A stretch of 64,000 nt of DNA from Pedobacter sp. ISL-64 (GTDB taxonomy: Bacteria; Bacteroidota; Bacteroidia; Sphingobacteriales; Sphingobacteriaceae). Shown one piece after another: positions 8,509-16,796 of this stretch; the stretch's first letter is position 1, and every line of letters begins with the position of its first letter. The translations under genes were made by a program, and so were the position numbers. The DNA lies in the NCBI RefSeq assembly GCF_018613605.1, contig NZ_JAGGPU010000018.1:1-64000 (forward strand). Reading direction: 5' to 3'. The notes under the pieces were generated by a model. That model saw only the letters and a list, made by a program, of their open reading frames with translations. It searched no databases and was not told the DNA's origin.

Positions 8509-8730
8509 ATGTCTTCACACATTCATAGCGCTAAACACGAAATCATTCCTTGCGAGCGATGTAATGGAGCTATTGAGTGCAAGGCAAATTCTTATACCAA
8601 GTGCCAGTGTAGCGTGGTGCAGTTAAGCATTAATGAAGTACAGTATATCTCTGAACTGTATGATGGCTGCCTGTGTGCAAAATGCCTATTCGAACTGCAG
8701 CAAGAATATCGTGTAGAAATAGGCGTGTAA
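8509..8730 (+). CDS. Cysteine-rich CWC-type mini-protein
   Basis: A 73-residue protein with seven cysteines in the pattern CERC...CKAN...CQC...CLCAKC, typical of the cysteine-rich CWC family (small proteins of unknown function; metal binding is suspected). The frame opens earlier with a TTG codon (8464), but the family begins near HEIIPCERCN, so the ATG at 8509 is preferred. A TAnnTTTG element (8498-8505) ends only three bases before this ATG, so the mRNA may be leaderless or nearly so. There is no signal peptide. Confidence 0.75.
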   Translation: MSSHIHSAKHEIIPCERCNGAIECKANSYTKCQCSVVQLSINEVQYISELYDGCLCAKCLFELQQEYRVEIGV

Positions 8731-8859
8731 AACCCTGGGCCTCTGTGATGCAGAGGAACTAAGCATTTGTTTCATCGGTAGCGAGCGCATTAAGATTGCT
8801 TCATCCAATCAAAAATTAGCTTCAATGACGGAGTGCCTAAACGCCTGCTGTATCTAAAC

Positions 8860-9110
8860 CCGATCGGCGTGAAAAACCCACAGGGCCGATTCTTCATCTG
8901 CACGAGGATTTGGAACAAAGAGCGGGACTGAAAACCGCCAAGCACACAGAACTGTTCATTTCCTAAAAAGAAGTAATAACCATAAAATAATACAGGTTCT
9001 TTTTTATGAAAACGTATGGATAATGGTTAATGGCTACTGTAGTCCTGCCATTCACTTTAGTTCCGATGAAGGATCGGAAGCTGCCGCTCCTGTCAGGTTT
9101 AATACCGAAC
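8860..9110. repeat. Third, diverged copy of the hairpin repeat
   Basis: It follows the order of the copies at 1466-1918: a GATCGG lead-in, AGAGCGGGACTG, AACTGTTCATTTCC, GAAAACGTATGG, GTCCTGCCATTCACTTTA, a hairpin, then TCCTGTCAGGTTTA. The hairpin reads TTCCGATGAAGGATCGGAA, so an arm change relative to the first copies is matched on the other arm. The preceding 8731-8859 holds a CCTCTG/CAGAGG hairpin and a REP-like fragment. Confidence 0.75.
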
Positions 9111-9600
9111 AGATCGCTTCACTTTCACGCAATTCCACACGCTTTCGTTTCAATAACGTTCCATTGCAGTCAGCATTAAATTATCAAGCAAATCATTCTT
9201 TACTATAGCTTATAGCAGAGTACCTATAAAAACGACAAATAAAAGTGTTCAGTAAAACATAATAACGTATGGCAAAATAGTCACTTTGTTTGAGTATAAA
9301 AGAGGACATCTTTTTTGTCTTTTTGTAACATTAGTCTTTTTACCAAAACCAAAGTATTTATTCGAAGTCCGAAGTCACGCCTTGCCTCTTTTTAAGCGTT
9401 AGGTTAAACGATTTAACAAAATATCAAGTGCAGATGATGTTCGGGAAATCAGACGGCTTAATCAATCTCTGAGGCCTTAGGTTCAAAGTAAATATTCTTT
9501 CAGAATAGCCTTAATAAGCTGGCATTGAGCACGTGGTTTGCTATCAATTGGCAGACTGATGAATGGTTTATCAGGTACAAAAAAAGAAAAAAATATAATT
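9111..9600. other. Gene-free stretch before the flotillin gene
   Basis: No plausible gene, no full-consensus promoter and no strong hairpin. It is AT-rich and ends in an A-rich leader. The flotillin frame is open from 9538, but that segment does not look like protein of the family. Confidence 0.5.
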
Positions 9601-11568
9601 ATGGAAGCGCTCATTTCTAATTACTGGTGGGTTTTAGTGGCACTGTTGTGCATCATTTTATACAAATATATTTTACGTTTCTTATTCGGGATGGTCATCG
9701 TACCTGAAGATAGGATCGGGTTGATTACTAAAAAATTCGTACTCTTTGGTTCCGATCGGGAGTTGCCCGATGGCCGCATTATCGCGGTTAAAGGCGAAGC
9801 CGGTTTTCAGGGAAAAACACTGGCGCCAGGATTGTACTTCGGGATGTGGTTTTGGCAGTACAGCGTAACGATGGAACAATTTACCATCATCCCAGAAGGG
9901 AAAATCGGACTGATTATGGCCAAGGATGGTTCGGAAATCCCGACGGGAAATATCCTTGGGCAAAGGGTAGAGTCTGATAATTTTCAGGATGCAGTGAAGT
10001 TTCTCGAAAATGGTGGTCAGCGAGGCCGGCAAACGTCTTACATTACCTCGGGTTCTTATCGTATCAATACGATGCTGTTTCAGGTTTCTGTTACGGATAT
10101 GATTCGCATTCAGGAAAGCATGGTGGGCATTGTAACCACTTTAGATGGTTTACCGATTGAGGCCAATCAGATTGCGGGCAAGCTTGTTGATGGACACAAC
10201 AATTTCCAGGATTTCGATGCCTTTATAAAACAAGGTGGTAACCGTGGTTTGCAGCCCCAGGTAATTTTGGCAGGCTCTTATAACCTCAATCCATGGGCAA
10301 TCCAGTTAGAGGAAATTCCGATGACCGAAATTGCAATCGGTTATGTTGGTGTTGTAATCTCATTTATTGGTACCGACGGAAATGACCTAACCGGTGCAGA
10401 CTTTAAACACGGTAATATTGTTGGCAAAGGCTCAAAAGGTGTTTGGTTAGAGCCCCTTGGTCCTGGTAAATATCCAATTAACAAATACATTATGAAGGTA
10501 GAGCTGGTACCAACAACCAATTTGGTGTTAAACTGGGCATCGGCGCGAAGTGAGGCGCATAATCTGGATAAAAACCTATCAACCATTACCGTACGTTCAA
10601 AAGATGGTTTCCCCTTTAATTTAGATGTTGCGCAGATTATCCACGTACCAACTACAGAAGCGCCTAAAGTAATTGCACGTTTTGGTAATATGGTGAACCT
10701 GGTTTCGCAGGTTTTAGAACCCACCATTGGTAACTATTTCCGTAACTCGGCACAGGGAAGTGATGTGATTGCTTTCTTAAGTACCCGTAAGGAGCGTCAG
10801 GAATCGGCTAAAGAACATATCCGTAAAGTGCTTGATGAGTATAACGTAAATGCGGTTGATACGTTAATTGGTGACATTGTTCCGCCAGAGTCGTTAATGA
10901 AAACCTTAACCGACCGTAAAATTGCAGAAGAACAAAAGGTTACTTACGAAACCCAGAAACAGGCACAGGAAACGCGTCAGGGGATGGAGAAAGAAACCGC
11001 GATTGCCGATATGCAGAAAGATATTGTGAAGGCACAACAAAGTGTAGAGATTGCCGAACGTACCGCAAGTGCAACGGTAAAAAAATCGGAAGGTGATGCG
11101 GCTGGTGTAAAACTCGCAGTGGGAGCAGAGGCTGAGGCTACAAAAATGAGGGCTCATGCTGAGGCTGAAGCAACCAAAGCCAGAGCGCAGGCCGATTCGG
11201 AAGCGATAAAGTTAAGGGCATCGGCAGAGGCTGAACAGATTTCGTTAACCGGTAATGCAGAAGCAGGTAAAATTTTAGCGGTAGGTAAATCAACCGCCGA
11301 AGCTTACGAACTTGCAGTGAAAGCTCTGGGCGGCGAAAACTTTACCCGTTACAAAATTACCGAAGAATTATCAAAAGGTAATGTGAAACTGATCCCTGAT
11401 GTACTGATTGGTGGTAGTGGAGGTAACCACGGCGGTTCAGCAATGGATGGGCTGTTGGGATTGAAGTTGATGGAGTTGATGGACCCAGCACAGCGGAAAG
11501 AAGTGGTAGCGGTTGCAGAAATTGTAGAAACAAAAGCAAAACCTAAAAAGGACAATATTAATCCTTAG
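9601..11568 (+). CDS. Flotillin-family SPFH/band 7 membrane protein
   Basis: A 655-residue scaffold protein likely anchored in the inner membrane. One transmembrane helix lies near the N-terminus (about 9-30, WWVLVALLCIILYKYILRFL). SPFH/band 7 sequence fills about 40-410, and a long Ala/Glu/Lys-rich coiled region follows (about 430-580, with AEAEATKARAQADSEA and similar heptads), as in flotillins. The C-terminus is Gly-rich, then basic. The ATG at 9601 is chosen over upstream 9538 because the helix starts there. Flotillins organise membrane microdomains. No NfeD partner gene is adjacent. Confidence 0.88.
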   Translation: MEALISNYWWVLVALLCIILYKYILRFLFGMVIVPEDRIGLITKKFVLFGSDRELPDGRIIAVKGEAGFQGKTLAPGLYFGMWFWQYSVTMEQFTIIPEGKIGLIMAKDGSEIPTGNILGQRVESDNFQDAVKFLENGGQRGRQTSYITSGSYRINTMLFQVSVTDMIRIQESMVGIVTTLDGLPIEANQIAGKLVDGHNNFQDFDAFIKQGGNRGLQPQVILAGSYNLNPWAIQLEEIPMTEIAIGYVGVVISFIGTDGNDLTGADFKHGNIVGKGSKGVWLEPLGPGKYPINKYIMKVELVPTTNLVLNWASARSEAHNLDKNLSTITVRSKDGFPFNLDVAQIIHVPTTEAPKVIARFGNMVNLVSQVLEPTIGNYFRNSAQGSDVIAFLSTRKERQESAKEHIRKVLDEYNVNAVDTLIGDIVPPESLMKTLTDRKIAEEQKVTYETQKQAQETRQGMEKETAIADMQKDIVKAQQSVEIAERTASATVKKSEGDAAGVKLAVGAEAEATKMRAHAEAEATKARAQADSEAIKLRASAEAEQISLTGNAEAGKILAVGKSTAEAYELAVKALGGENFTRYKITEELSKGNVKLIPDVLIGGSGGNHGGSAMDGLLGLKLMELMDPAQRKEVVAVAEIVETKAKPKKDNINP

Positions 11569-11589
11569 TTTGATTTTGAGTTAGAATGG

Positions 11590-11617
11590 AAAGCCTCGAT
11601 GAAAATCGGGGCTTTTT
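11590..11617 (+). terminator. Intrinsic terminator of the flotillin gene
   Basis: AAAGCCTCGAT (11590-11600), loop GAAA, then ATCGGGGCTTT with a short T run; one G-T pair in the stem. Confidence 0.8.
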
Positions 11618-11654
11618 ATTTGGTTGATTTTGATCGTAATTTTCGATCTTTATT

Positions 11655-12188
11655 ATGACTAAAATAAAAATGAATAATAAGAGAGATATTTTTTTAATTG
11701 CTTTGTTGATTGTGATCTGCGTGTTTTTAATTTTATATCCACTGAAGTTTGATTTATACGAATGCGTTAAAGCCAAAAGAATAATCGACATGCTAGCTCT
11801 GCCATTAAGTATACCAGCTCTTGTATATTTTATTTATCGCAAATTTAAAAGTGGCAATTACATTATATGGGGGTCCATGTTGAAAACGTTATTGATGTGC
11901 GGAATCGTTTACTTTTTTATAGTACGCAGTTTGTTTGGGTGTGGAATAACGTTTATAAACTCAATATTCGGAAGAAATGAAGTTGTTAAAATTAAGGGTG
12001 TAGTAACAGGGAAAATTCAGCGAAAAGGTGGTTACAAGTCTGTTGGCCTATACGAGCTGACAATCTTGGAACAGGGTGGACGGGAAATTATCTTAGATAC
12101 TAAACTAGACATAATTAAAAACTATTCTACAAATGATAGGATTGAGATTGTAATGAAAAAAGGGATCTTAAACCTGTTGTATAAATAA
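11655..12188 (+). CDS. Hypothetical membrane protein
   Basis: I do not recognise this 177-residue protein. It has hydrophobic segments at about 11-28, 45-60 and 73-92, then a soluble C-terminal part (about 105-177) with beta-strand-like sequence (VVKIKGVVTGKIQRKGGY, YELTILEQGGREIIL). Its base composition is richer in A and T than its neighbours. It sits after the flotillin terminator and before the aguB promoter, so it is probably expressed alone. No function is proposed. Confidence 0.6.
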   Translation: MTKIKMNNKRDIFLIALLIVICVFLILYPLKFDLYECVKAKRIIDMLALPLSIPALVYFIYRKFKSGNYIIWGSMLKTLLMCGIVYFFIVRSLFGCGITFINSIFGRNEVVKIKGVVTGKIQRKGGYKSVGLYELTILEQGGREIILDTKLDIIKNYSTNDRIEIVMKKGILNLLYK

Positions 12189-12276
12189 GCATTAAAAGAG
12201 AAGAATCTGGTTCTATATACATCTGCTTTTCAAAAACAATTACACAATTATGCCGTTTTACTTTTAAACAAAATAG

Positions 12277-12284
12277 TAACTTTG
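12277..12284 (+). promoter_or_regulatory. -7 element of the aguB promoter
   Basis: TAACTTTG matches TAnnTTTG. A T-rich patch (12256-12259) lies at -33 distance, but without a clean TTG. The leader would be about 85 bases and includes repeated ATTCATTC/GAATGA words. Confidence 0.45.
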
Positions 12285-12374
12285 CAGCCAGATTTAGAAT
12301 GATAGAATTTTGAATGACTGAATGGCTTAATAATTCATTCATTCCATCATTCGCTCATCCAATAATTTTAAAAA

Positions 12375-13250
12375 ATGAAGAAAGTAAAAGTTGGCTTGGT
12401 ACAAATGAGTTGTACTAAAGATAAACAAGAAAATTTAGATAAAGCGATTGTTAAAGTAAGGGAAGCAGCTGCAAAAGGTGCACAGATTGTGTGTTTGCAA
12501 GAGCTTTTTACTTCTTTGTATTTCTGCGATGTTGAAGATTACGACAATTTCGATTTAGCTGAAGCTATCCCTGGCCCATCTACTGATGCTTTGCAAGTGG
12601 TGGCCAAAGAATTAGGCGTGGTAATTATTGCCTCTTTGTTTGAGAAACGTGCTGAGGGATTATACCACAATACAACAGCTGTTTTAGATGCTGATGGTTC
12701 ATATTTAGGTAAATACCGTAAAATGCATATTCCTGATGATCCGGCTTATTATGAAAAGTTTTATTTCACCCCAGGCGACTTAGGCTACAAGGTTTTTCAA
12801 ACCAAATTTGCTAAAATTGGTATCCTGATCTGTTGGGATCAGTGGTATCCAGAGGCTTCACGTATTACCGCTTTAATGGGTGCCGATATCATGTTCTATC
12901 CAACTGCTATTGGCTGGGCTACCGATCAGGATGAAGAAACCAATCAAGATCAATACAATGCCTGGCAAACCATCCAGCGTTCACATGCGGTTGCAAATGG
13001 TGTGCCCGTAGTAAGCGTAAACCGTGTAGGCTTTGAGCAAGATGGTGCCATGAAATTCTGGGGTGGAAGTTTTGCCACAAACGCACAAGGCAAAATACTT
13101 TATTTAGGTTCTCACGATCAGGAAGAAACCAAAGTAGTTGAGCTGGATTTATCAGAATCTGATTTCTTCCGTAAGCATTGGCCATTTTTAAGAGACAGAA
13201 GGATTGATTCTTACCAGCCGATTACGAAAAGATATATTGACGGGGACTAA
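12375..13250 (+). CDS. aguB: N-carbamoylputrescine amidohydrolase (nitrilase superfamily)
   Basis: It converts N-carbamoylputrescine to putrescine, CO2 and ammonia, the last step from agmatine. The 291 residues form one carbon-nitrogen hydrolase domain with catalytic triad E43 (LQELF), K116 (YRKMHIPDD) and C153 (ILICWDQWYPE). The QDQYNAWQTIQRSHA region and GGSFATNAQG match the plant/bacterial AguB subfamily. The next gene encodes agmatine deiminase, the preceding step, which supports the substrate. The two are 124 bases apart, separated by a palindromic repeat. Confidence 0.93.
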   Translation: MKKVKVGLVQMSCTKDKQENLDKAIVKVREAAAKGAQIVCLQELFTSLYFCDVEDYDNFDLAEAIPGPSTDALQVVAKELGVVIIASLFEKRAEGLYHNTTAVLDADGSYLGKYRKMHIPDDPAYYEKFYFTPGDLGYKVFQTKFAKIGILICWDQWYPEASRITALMGADIMFYPTAIGWATDQDEETNQDQYNAWQTIQRSHAVANGVPVVSVNRVGFEQDGAMKFWGGSFATNAQGKILYLGSHDQEETKVVELDLSESDFFRKHWPFLRDRRIDSYQPITKRYIDGD

Positions 13251-13294
13251 GCAGAAAGGTTAAAGACCAAAACTTAAAGCGAAAACCACACATG

Positions 13295-13351
13295 GGTGTC
13301 ATCCTGAGCCTGTCGAAGGACTTAACATTTCGACAAGCTCAATGTGACACC
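13295..13351. repeat. TCATCCTGAGC-type palindromic repeat between aguB and aguA
   Basis: GGTGTCA (13295-13301) pairs with TGACACC (13345-13351), and inside it TGAGCCTGTCGAA pairs with TTCGACAAGCTCA with one bulge, giving a long imperfect hairpin. Further members flank the GIY-YIG pseudogene at 14483 and 14895. Confidence 0.8.
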
Positions 13352-13374
13352 TTTAAATTAAAAGACTACACGAA

Positions 13375-14451
13375 ATGTCAAACTTTCCTCCAAGAAAAGA
13401 TTTAAATATCAACCAATTTGATTATTCGCCGAAACAACAAGGTTATGCTTTTCCTGCCGAGTGGACTAAACATGAGGCAACCTGGTTAAGCTGGCCACAT
13501 AAAGAGGAGAGCTGGCCTGGTAAAATCGAAACCATTTACGAACCATATTGCCAGTTTATCAAAGCAGTTGCCGAAGGCGAAAAAGTACGCATCAATGTGA
13601 AAGATGAAGAAATGAAAGCTTTTGCTGTTTCTGAATTAACAAAGGTAGATGCGGATTTAAGTCAGATCGAATTTTATTTTAATGAAACCAACGATGCCTG
13701 GTGCCGTGATCATGGGCCTGCATTTTTGCTAAAAGGAAATGAAAAAGCTGTGGTTGATTGGGGTTACAATGCCTGGGGCGGAAAATATCCGCCATTTGAC
13801 CTGGATGATGTAGTTCCGACAAAAATTGCCAAACATTTCGATTTACCTTTGTTTACACCAGATATTGTGATGGAAGGAGGTTCAGTAGAATTTAATGGCG
13901 CTGGAACGGTTTTAACCACTACTGCCTGTTTGTTAAATGAAAATCGTAATCCGCATTTAACCAAAGCGCAGATTGAACAATATTTGCTTGAATATTATGG
14001 TCAAGATCAGGTATTATGGTTAGGAGATGGAATCGTTGGCGACGATACAGACGGCCACATTGATGATATTACGCGTTTTGTAAACGAGGATACGGTTTTA
14101 ACTGTTGTAGAAAGTAATCCGCTGGATGAAAATTATATCTTGTTACAAGAAAATTTAGAGGCCTTAAAAGCCATGAAGCTGAAAGATGGCAGATCATTGA
14201 ATATTGTTCAATTGCCGATGCCATCGCCAGTTATTCATGAAGATACTCGCTTGCCTGCATCTTATGCAAATTTTTACATCGCCAATGCGGCGGTAATTGT
14301 GCCAATTTTTGATGATGTAAACGACCAGAAAGCTTTAGCTATTATTCAAGATTGTTTCCCTGATCGGAAAGTGATCGGTATCAATTCAGTAGATATTATT
14401 TGGGGTTTGGGAAGCTTTCATTGTTTGAGCCAGCAAGAACCAGCTGTTTAA
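13375..14451 (+). CDS. aguA: Agmatine deiminase
   Basis: It hydrolyses agmatine to N-carbamoylputrescine and ammonia. The 358 residues show the guanidino-group modifying fold: D112 in NDAWCRDHGP, EGGSVEFNGAGT (167-178), H228 and D230 in DGHIDD, and the nucleophile C350 in GSFHCLSQQEP. Most relatives have GGGNIHC where this one has GLGSFHC; the Cys itself is kept. With aguB upstream it completes the route from agmatine to putrescine. No arginine decarboxylase gene is in the window. Confidence 0.94.
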   Translation: MSNFPPRKDLNINQFDYSPKQQGYAFPAEWTKHEATWLSWPHKEESWPGKIETIYEPYCQFIKAVAEGEKVRINVKDEEMKAFAVSELTKVDADLSQIEFYFNETNDAWCRDHGPAFLLKGNEKAVVDWGYNAWGGKYPPFDLDDVVPTKIAKHFDLPLFTPDIVMEGGSVEFNGAGTVLTTTACLLNENRNPHLTKAQIEQYLLEYYGQDQVLWLGDGIVGDDTDGHIDDITRFVNEDTVLTVVESNPLDENYILLQENLEALKAMKLKDGRSLNIVQLPMPSPVIHEDTRLPASYANFYIANAAVIVPIFDDVNDQKALAIIQDCFPDRKVIGINSVDIIWGLGSFHCLSQQEPAV

Positions 14452-14482
14452 GTTTGGAGTTGGCAGTCAATCTTTTGTGGTT

Positions 14483-14538
14483 GTCATCCTGAGCCTGTCG
14501 AAGGACTTTTTGTGGTGTTTCGACTGGTTAGGCATGAC
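14483..14538. repeat. TCATCCTGAGC-type repeat upstream of the GIY-YIG pseudogene
   Basis: It starts GTCATCCTGAGCCTGTCGAA like the copy at 13298 and ends with GCATGAC, with TTTCGACTGG as a decayed inner arm. Confidence 0.7.
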
Positions 14539-14589
14539 ATCTCTAGCGAGAAATAATTTTTTGTAACTTTAAGCTACTAAAAAGCTTTC

Positions 14590-14889
14590 ATGGCGAAAAT
14601 ACATAATTACTTTGTTTATATATTGGAGTGTTCGGATAAAAGTTATTATGTTGGCGTAACAAATGATTTAGAAACTAGACTTTCGCAGCATAATGCGGGT
14701 GAAAATGTTTTTGCTTATACCTTTTCAAGAAGGCCTGTAGTATTAAAATATCATCAAAGATTTGACTAAATAGAAGATGCAATAGACTTGGAAAAGCAAG
14801 TTAAAGGCTGGGGCAGAAAGAAAAAAGAAGCTTTATTTAAAGAAGATTGGAACGAAATTGTAAGATTATCAAACTATAAAAATAAATAA
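14590..14889 (+). pseudogene. GIY-YIG nuclease-domain protein, interrupted by a stop codon
   Basis: The frame would encode a 99-residue GIY-YIG protein of the small UPF0213/YhbQ type. It starts MAKIHNYFVYILECSDKSYY and contains VGVTNDLETRLSQHN, SRRPVVLKY and ends with DLEKQVKGWGRKKKEAL and DWNEIVRLS. An in-frame TAA at 14767-14769 replaces codon 60, between QRFD and IEDAID; the frame is otherwise intact to its normal stop. In this family GIY is often written YVY, as here. The gene is bracketed by two TCATCCTGAGC-type repeats. Recent inactivation or a base error are both possible. Confidence 0.85.
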
Positions 14890-14894
14890 CATGT

Positions 14895-14942
14895 TCGGTC
14901 TTCGACACTTCGGCAAGCTCAGTGCAGGCTGAGCTCAGACTG
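14895..14942. repeat. Repeat downstream of the GIY-YIG pseudogene, inverted relative to 14483
   Basis: CTTCGACACTTCGGCAAGCTCAG and a following GAGCTCAGACTGAC resemble the complement of the CTGAGCCTGTCGAA arm found upstream, so the pseudogene lies between oppositely oriented repeat sequences. Confidence 0.6.
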
Positions 14943-14962
14943 ACAAACAATAAAAATAACAA

Positions 14963-15706
14963 ATGAAATTATTAGAAGGAAAAACAGCATTAATTACAGG
15001 CGCATCTAAAGGAATCGGCCGTAAAATAGCTGAAAAATTTGCCGAACAGGGCGCTAATGTAGCTTTTACATATTTATCATCAGTAGAAAAAGGTGAAGCT
15101 TTAGAGCAGGAATTACAAAGCTTCGGAACAAAAGTTAAAGGTTACCGTTCTGATGCTTCTAAATTTGCCGAAGCTGAACAATTGATCAACGATATCGTAG
15201 CCGAATTTGGCACAATTGATATCGTTGTAAACAATGCGGGGATTACCAAAGATGGTTTGTTAATGCGTATGAGCGAAGAAAACTGGGATGATGTGATCAA
15301 TATTAACCTTAAATCGATTTTCAACGTAACCAAAGCAGCTTCTAAAGTAATGATGAAAGCCCGTAAAGGTGTTTTTATCAATATGGGGTCTATTGTGGGC
15401 ACTACAGGTAATGCCGGACAAGCAAATTATGCTGCATCTAAAGCTGGTATCATTGGTTTTACCAAATCAATTGCTAAAGAATTAGGTTCGAGAAATATCC
15501 GTGCAAATGTTGTTGCACCAGGATTTATCCGCACCGAAATGACAGATATTCTTGATCCGAAAGTTGTTGAAGGATGGGAAAAAGATATTCCCTTAAAACG
15601 TGCCGGAGAAACTGAAGATATTGCCAATGTTTGCGTGTTCTTAGCCTCAGATATGAGTGCTTACGTAACTGGCCAAACTTTATCTGTTTGCGGCGGGATG
15701 CTGTAG
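14963..15706 (+). CDS. fabG: 3-oxoacyl-[acyl-carrier-protein] reductase
   Basis: It reduces beta-ketoacyl-ACP with NADPH in fatty acid elongation. The 247 residues are a classical short-chain dehydrogenase: TGASKGIGRKIAE (12-24), NNAGITKDGLLMRM (90-103) and the tetrad N115, S143, Y156, K160. TKDGLLMRM and the closing YVTGQTLSVCGGML are typical of FabG rather than other family members. No other fatty-acid genes are adjacent. The preceding gene is the GIY-YIG remnant; a terminator follows. Confidence 0.92.
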   Translation: MKLLEGKTALITGASKGIGRKIAEKFAEQGANVAFTYLSSVEKGEALEQELQSFGTKVKGYRSDASKFAEAEQLINDIVAEFGTIDIVVNNAGITKDGLLMRMSEENWDDVININLKSIFNVTKAASKVMMKARKGVFINMGSIVGTTGNAGQANYAASKAGIIGFTKSIAKELGSRNIRANVVAPGFIRTEMTDILDPKVVEGWEKDIPLKRAGETEDIANVCVFLASDMSAYVTGQTLSVCGGML

Positions 15707-15764
15707 GAGGTAGAAGGCATAAGGTTTAAGGTGGAGGGGTTTCTTTCTAAAGCCATAAAATAGT

Positions 15765-15805
15765 AAAGGCGTAAGGCGGGTAATAACCCTAAACCTTACG
15801 CCTTT
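15765..15805. terminator. Bidirectional hairpin between fabG and the L,D-transpeptidase gene
   Basis: AAAGGCGTAAGG (15765-15776) pairs perfectly with CCTTACGCCTTT (15794-15805). It stands between two convergent genes and can serve both strands. The arms belong to the AAGGTATAAGG-type tracts seen elsewhere in the window. Confidence 0.75.
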
Positions 15806-15854
15806 TCCTTATTTAAAAGCAGAACTTTACAACATTCCAACCTTAACATTTCCA

Positions 15855-16589
15855 CTACTTCACAACATATTTCCCATTTACCTCACTTACATTAGCTTGG
15901 TTTTTATTTTTCTCAAACGCTGAATACCCTAGCTGCAACGACTTCCAGAAACTGGCCTGTGTAGGAAATTGAGCAACATATTTCTTCATATTTCCATCTG
16001 TCATTTTAAAAGGATAGATGTTAACCGGAATCTTTTCCTGGCCTGCATTTCTGGCCTCAACCCCTAAAATATAAACTTCTTTAATTTTTTCGTCGGTTAA
16101 AGGAATGCAGCCTACGGTTACACAATTACCATGGATGTAAATATCGCTTCCAGGTCTTCTGCCCTTTCCAGTTCGGGCATAATCTGCAGCGTTTGGATAA
16201 TTCACACCTAACGATAGATGGAAATTACTCATCGGGTTAAAAACGTTAATGTAATAAAAACCTTCCGGTGTTTGCCCATCTCCTTCAATCACTTTTGGAC
16301 CAATGGTGCCAGAATGTGCACAGAAATCATATGTTCTAAACAACGAATATGTTTTAGCCGAATTATTCTTTAACCAAATCTCTAGTTTTCCTTCAGTTTT
16401 ATAGGCATTGATCAACATCGAAAACTGATTACCATAGCCAGCTGCCAGAACAAATTTTCTCAATGTTTCCCATTTTTCATTATAGGCCTTTTCTACTCTT
16501 TCAAATTTAATTTGAGTGGCTTTAAAATTATTTTGGGCATTTACCATAAGGCTTAGAGACACTAAAAACGTTAAACAGATTAATTTCAT
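15855..16589 (-). CDS. L,D-transpeptidase (YkuD/ErfK domain), exported
   Basis: A 244-residue periplasmic protein with a signal peptide (1-18, ending NAQ). The YkuD catalytic domain covers about 68-180, with IYIHGNCVTVGC placing His153 and the nucleophile Cys161. The family forms 3-3 peptidoglycan cross-links or attaches proteins to the wall by attacking L,D bonds. GPKVIEGDGQTPEGFYYI is the usual motif before the active site. The sequence between His and Cys (GNCVTV) contains an extra Cys at 156. It is transcribed divergently from the gene at 16797. Confidence 0.9.
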   Translation of the reverse strand: MKLICLTFLVSLSLMVNAQNNFKATQIKFERVEKAYNEKWETLRKFVLAAGYGNQFSMLINAYKTEGKLEIWLKNNSAKTYSLFRTYDFCAHSGTIGPKVIEGDGQTPEGFYYINVFNPMSNFHLSLGVNYPNAADYARTGKGRRPGSDIYIHGNCVTVGCIPLTDEKIKEVYILGVEARNAGQEKIPVNIYPFKMTDGNMKKYVAQFPTQASFWKSLQLGYSAFEKNKNQANVSEVNGKYVVK

Positions 16590-16625
16590 AAATTTTGATT
16601 TGGTTAAAGCTAATGAATTTATAAT

Positions 16626-16757
16626 TTTTTACCGCAAAGGGCCGCTGAGATTTCCTTATTACCTTAACGCAAAGAACGCTAAGTTTAGATAATTGCAGGA
16701 TGCACATCGTCTTAGCGATACTTTGCGTAAATTCTTTGTGTGCTTTGCGGTTAAAAA
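16626..16757. repeat. Fold-back repeat with ACCGCAAAG ends
   Basis: TTTTTACCGCAAAG (from 16627) is complementary to CTTTGCGGTTAAAAA (16743-16757) apart from one extra base. Inner arms TTAACGCAAAGAACGCTAAG and CTTAGCGATACTTTGCGTAA also pair. Partial relatives lie at 3051-3092, 18925-18972 and 19133-19166. It fills the divergent promoter region, and no clear promoter was seen beside it. Confidence 0.75.
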
Positions 16758-16796
16758 TCTTGAAAATTTCCCCAAAATTACCATCTTTATAAAAGT

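Noticed and set aside
9023..9208. Open frame of 61 codons in the third repeat copy
   Set aside because: The sequence is explained by the hairpin repeat and no counterpart exists in the other copies.
9538..9600. N-terminal extension of flotillin
   Set aside because: The extra 21 residues are unlike the family, and the membrane helix begins right after the ATG at 9601.
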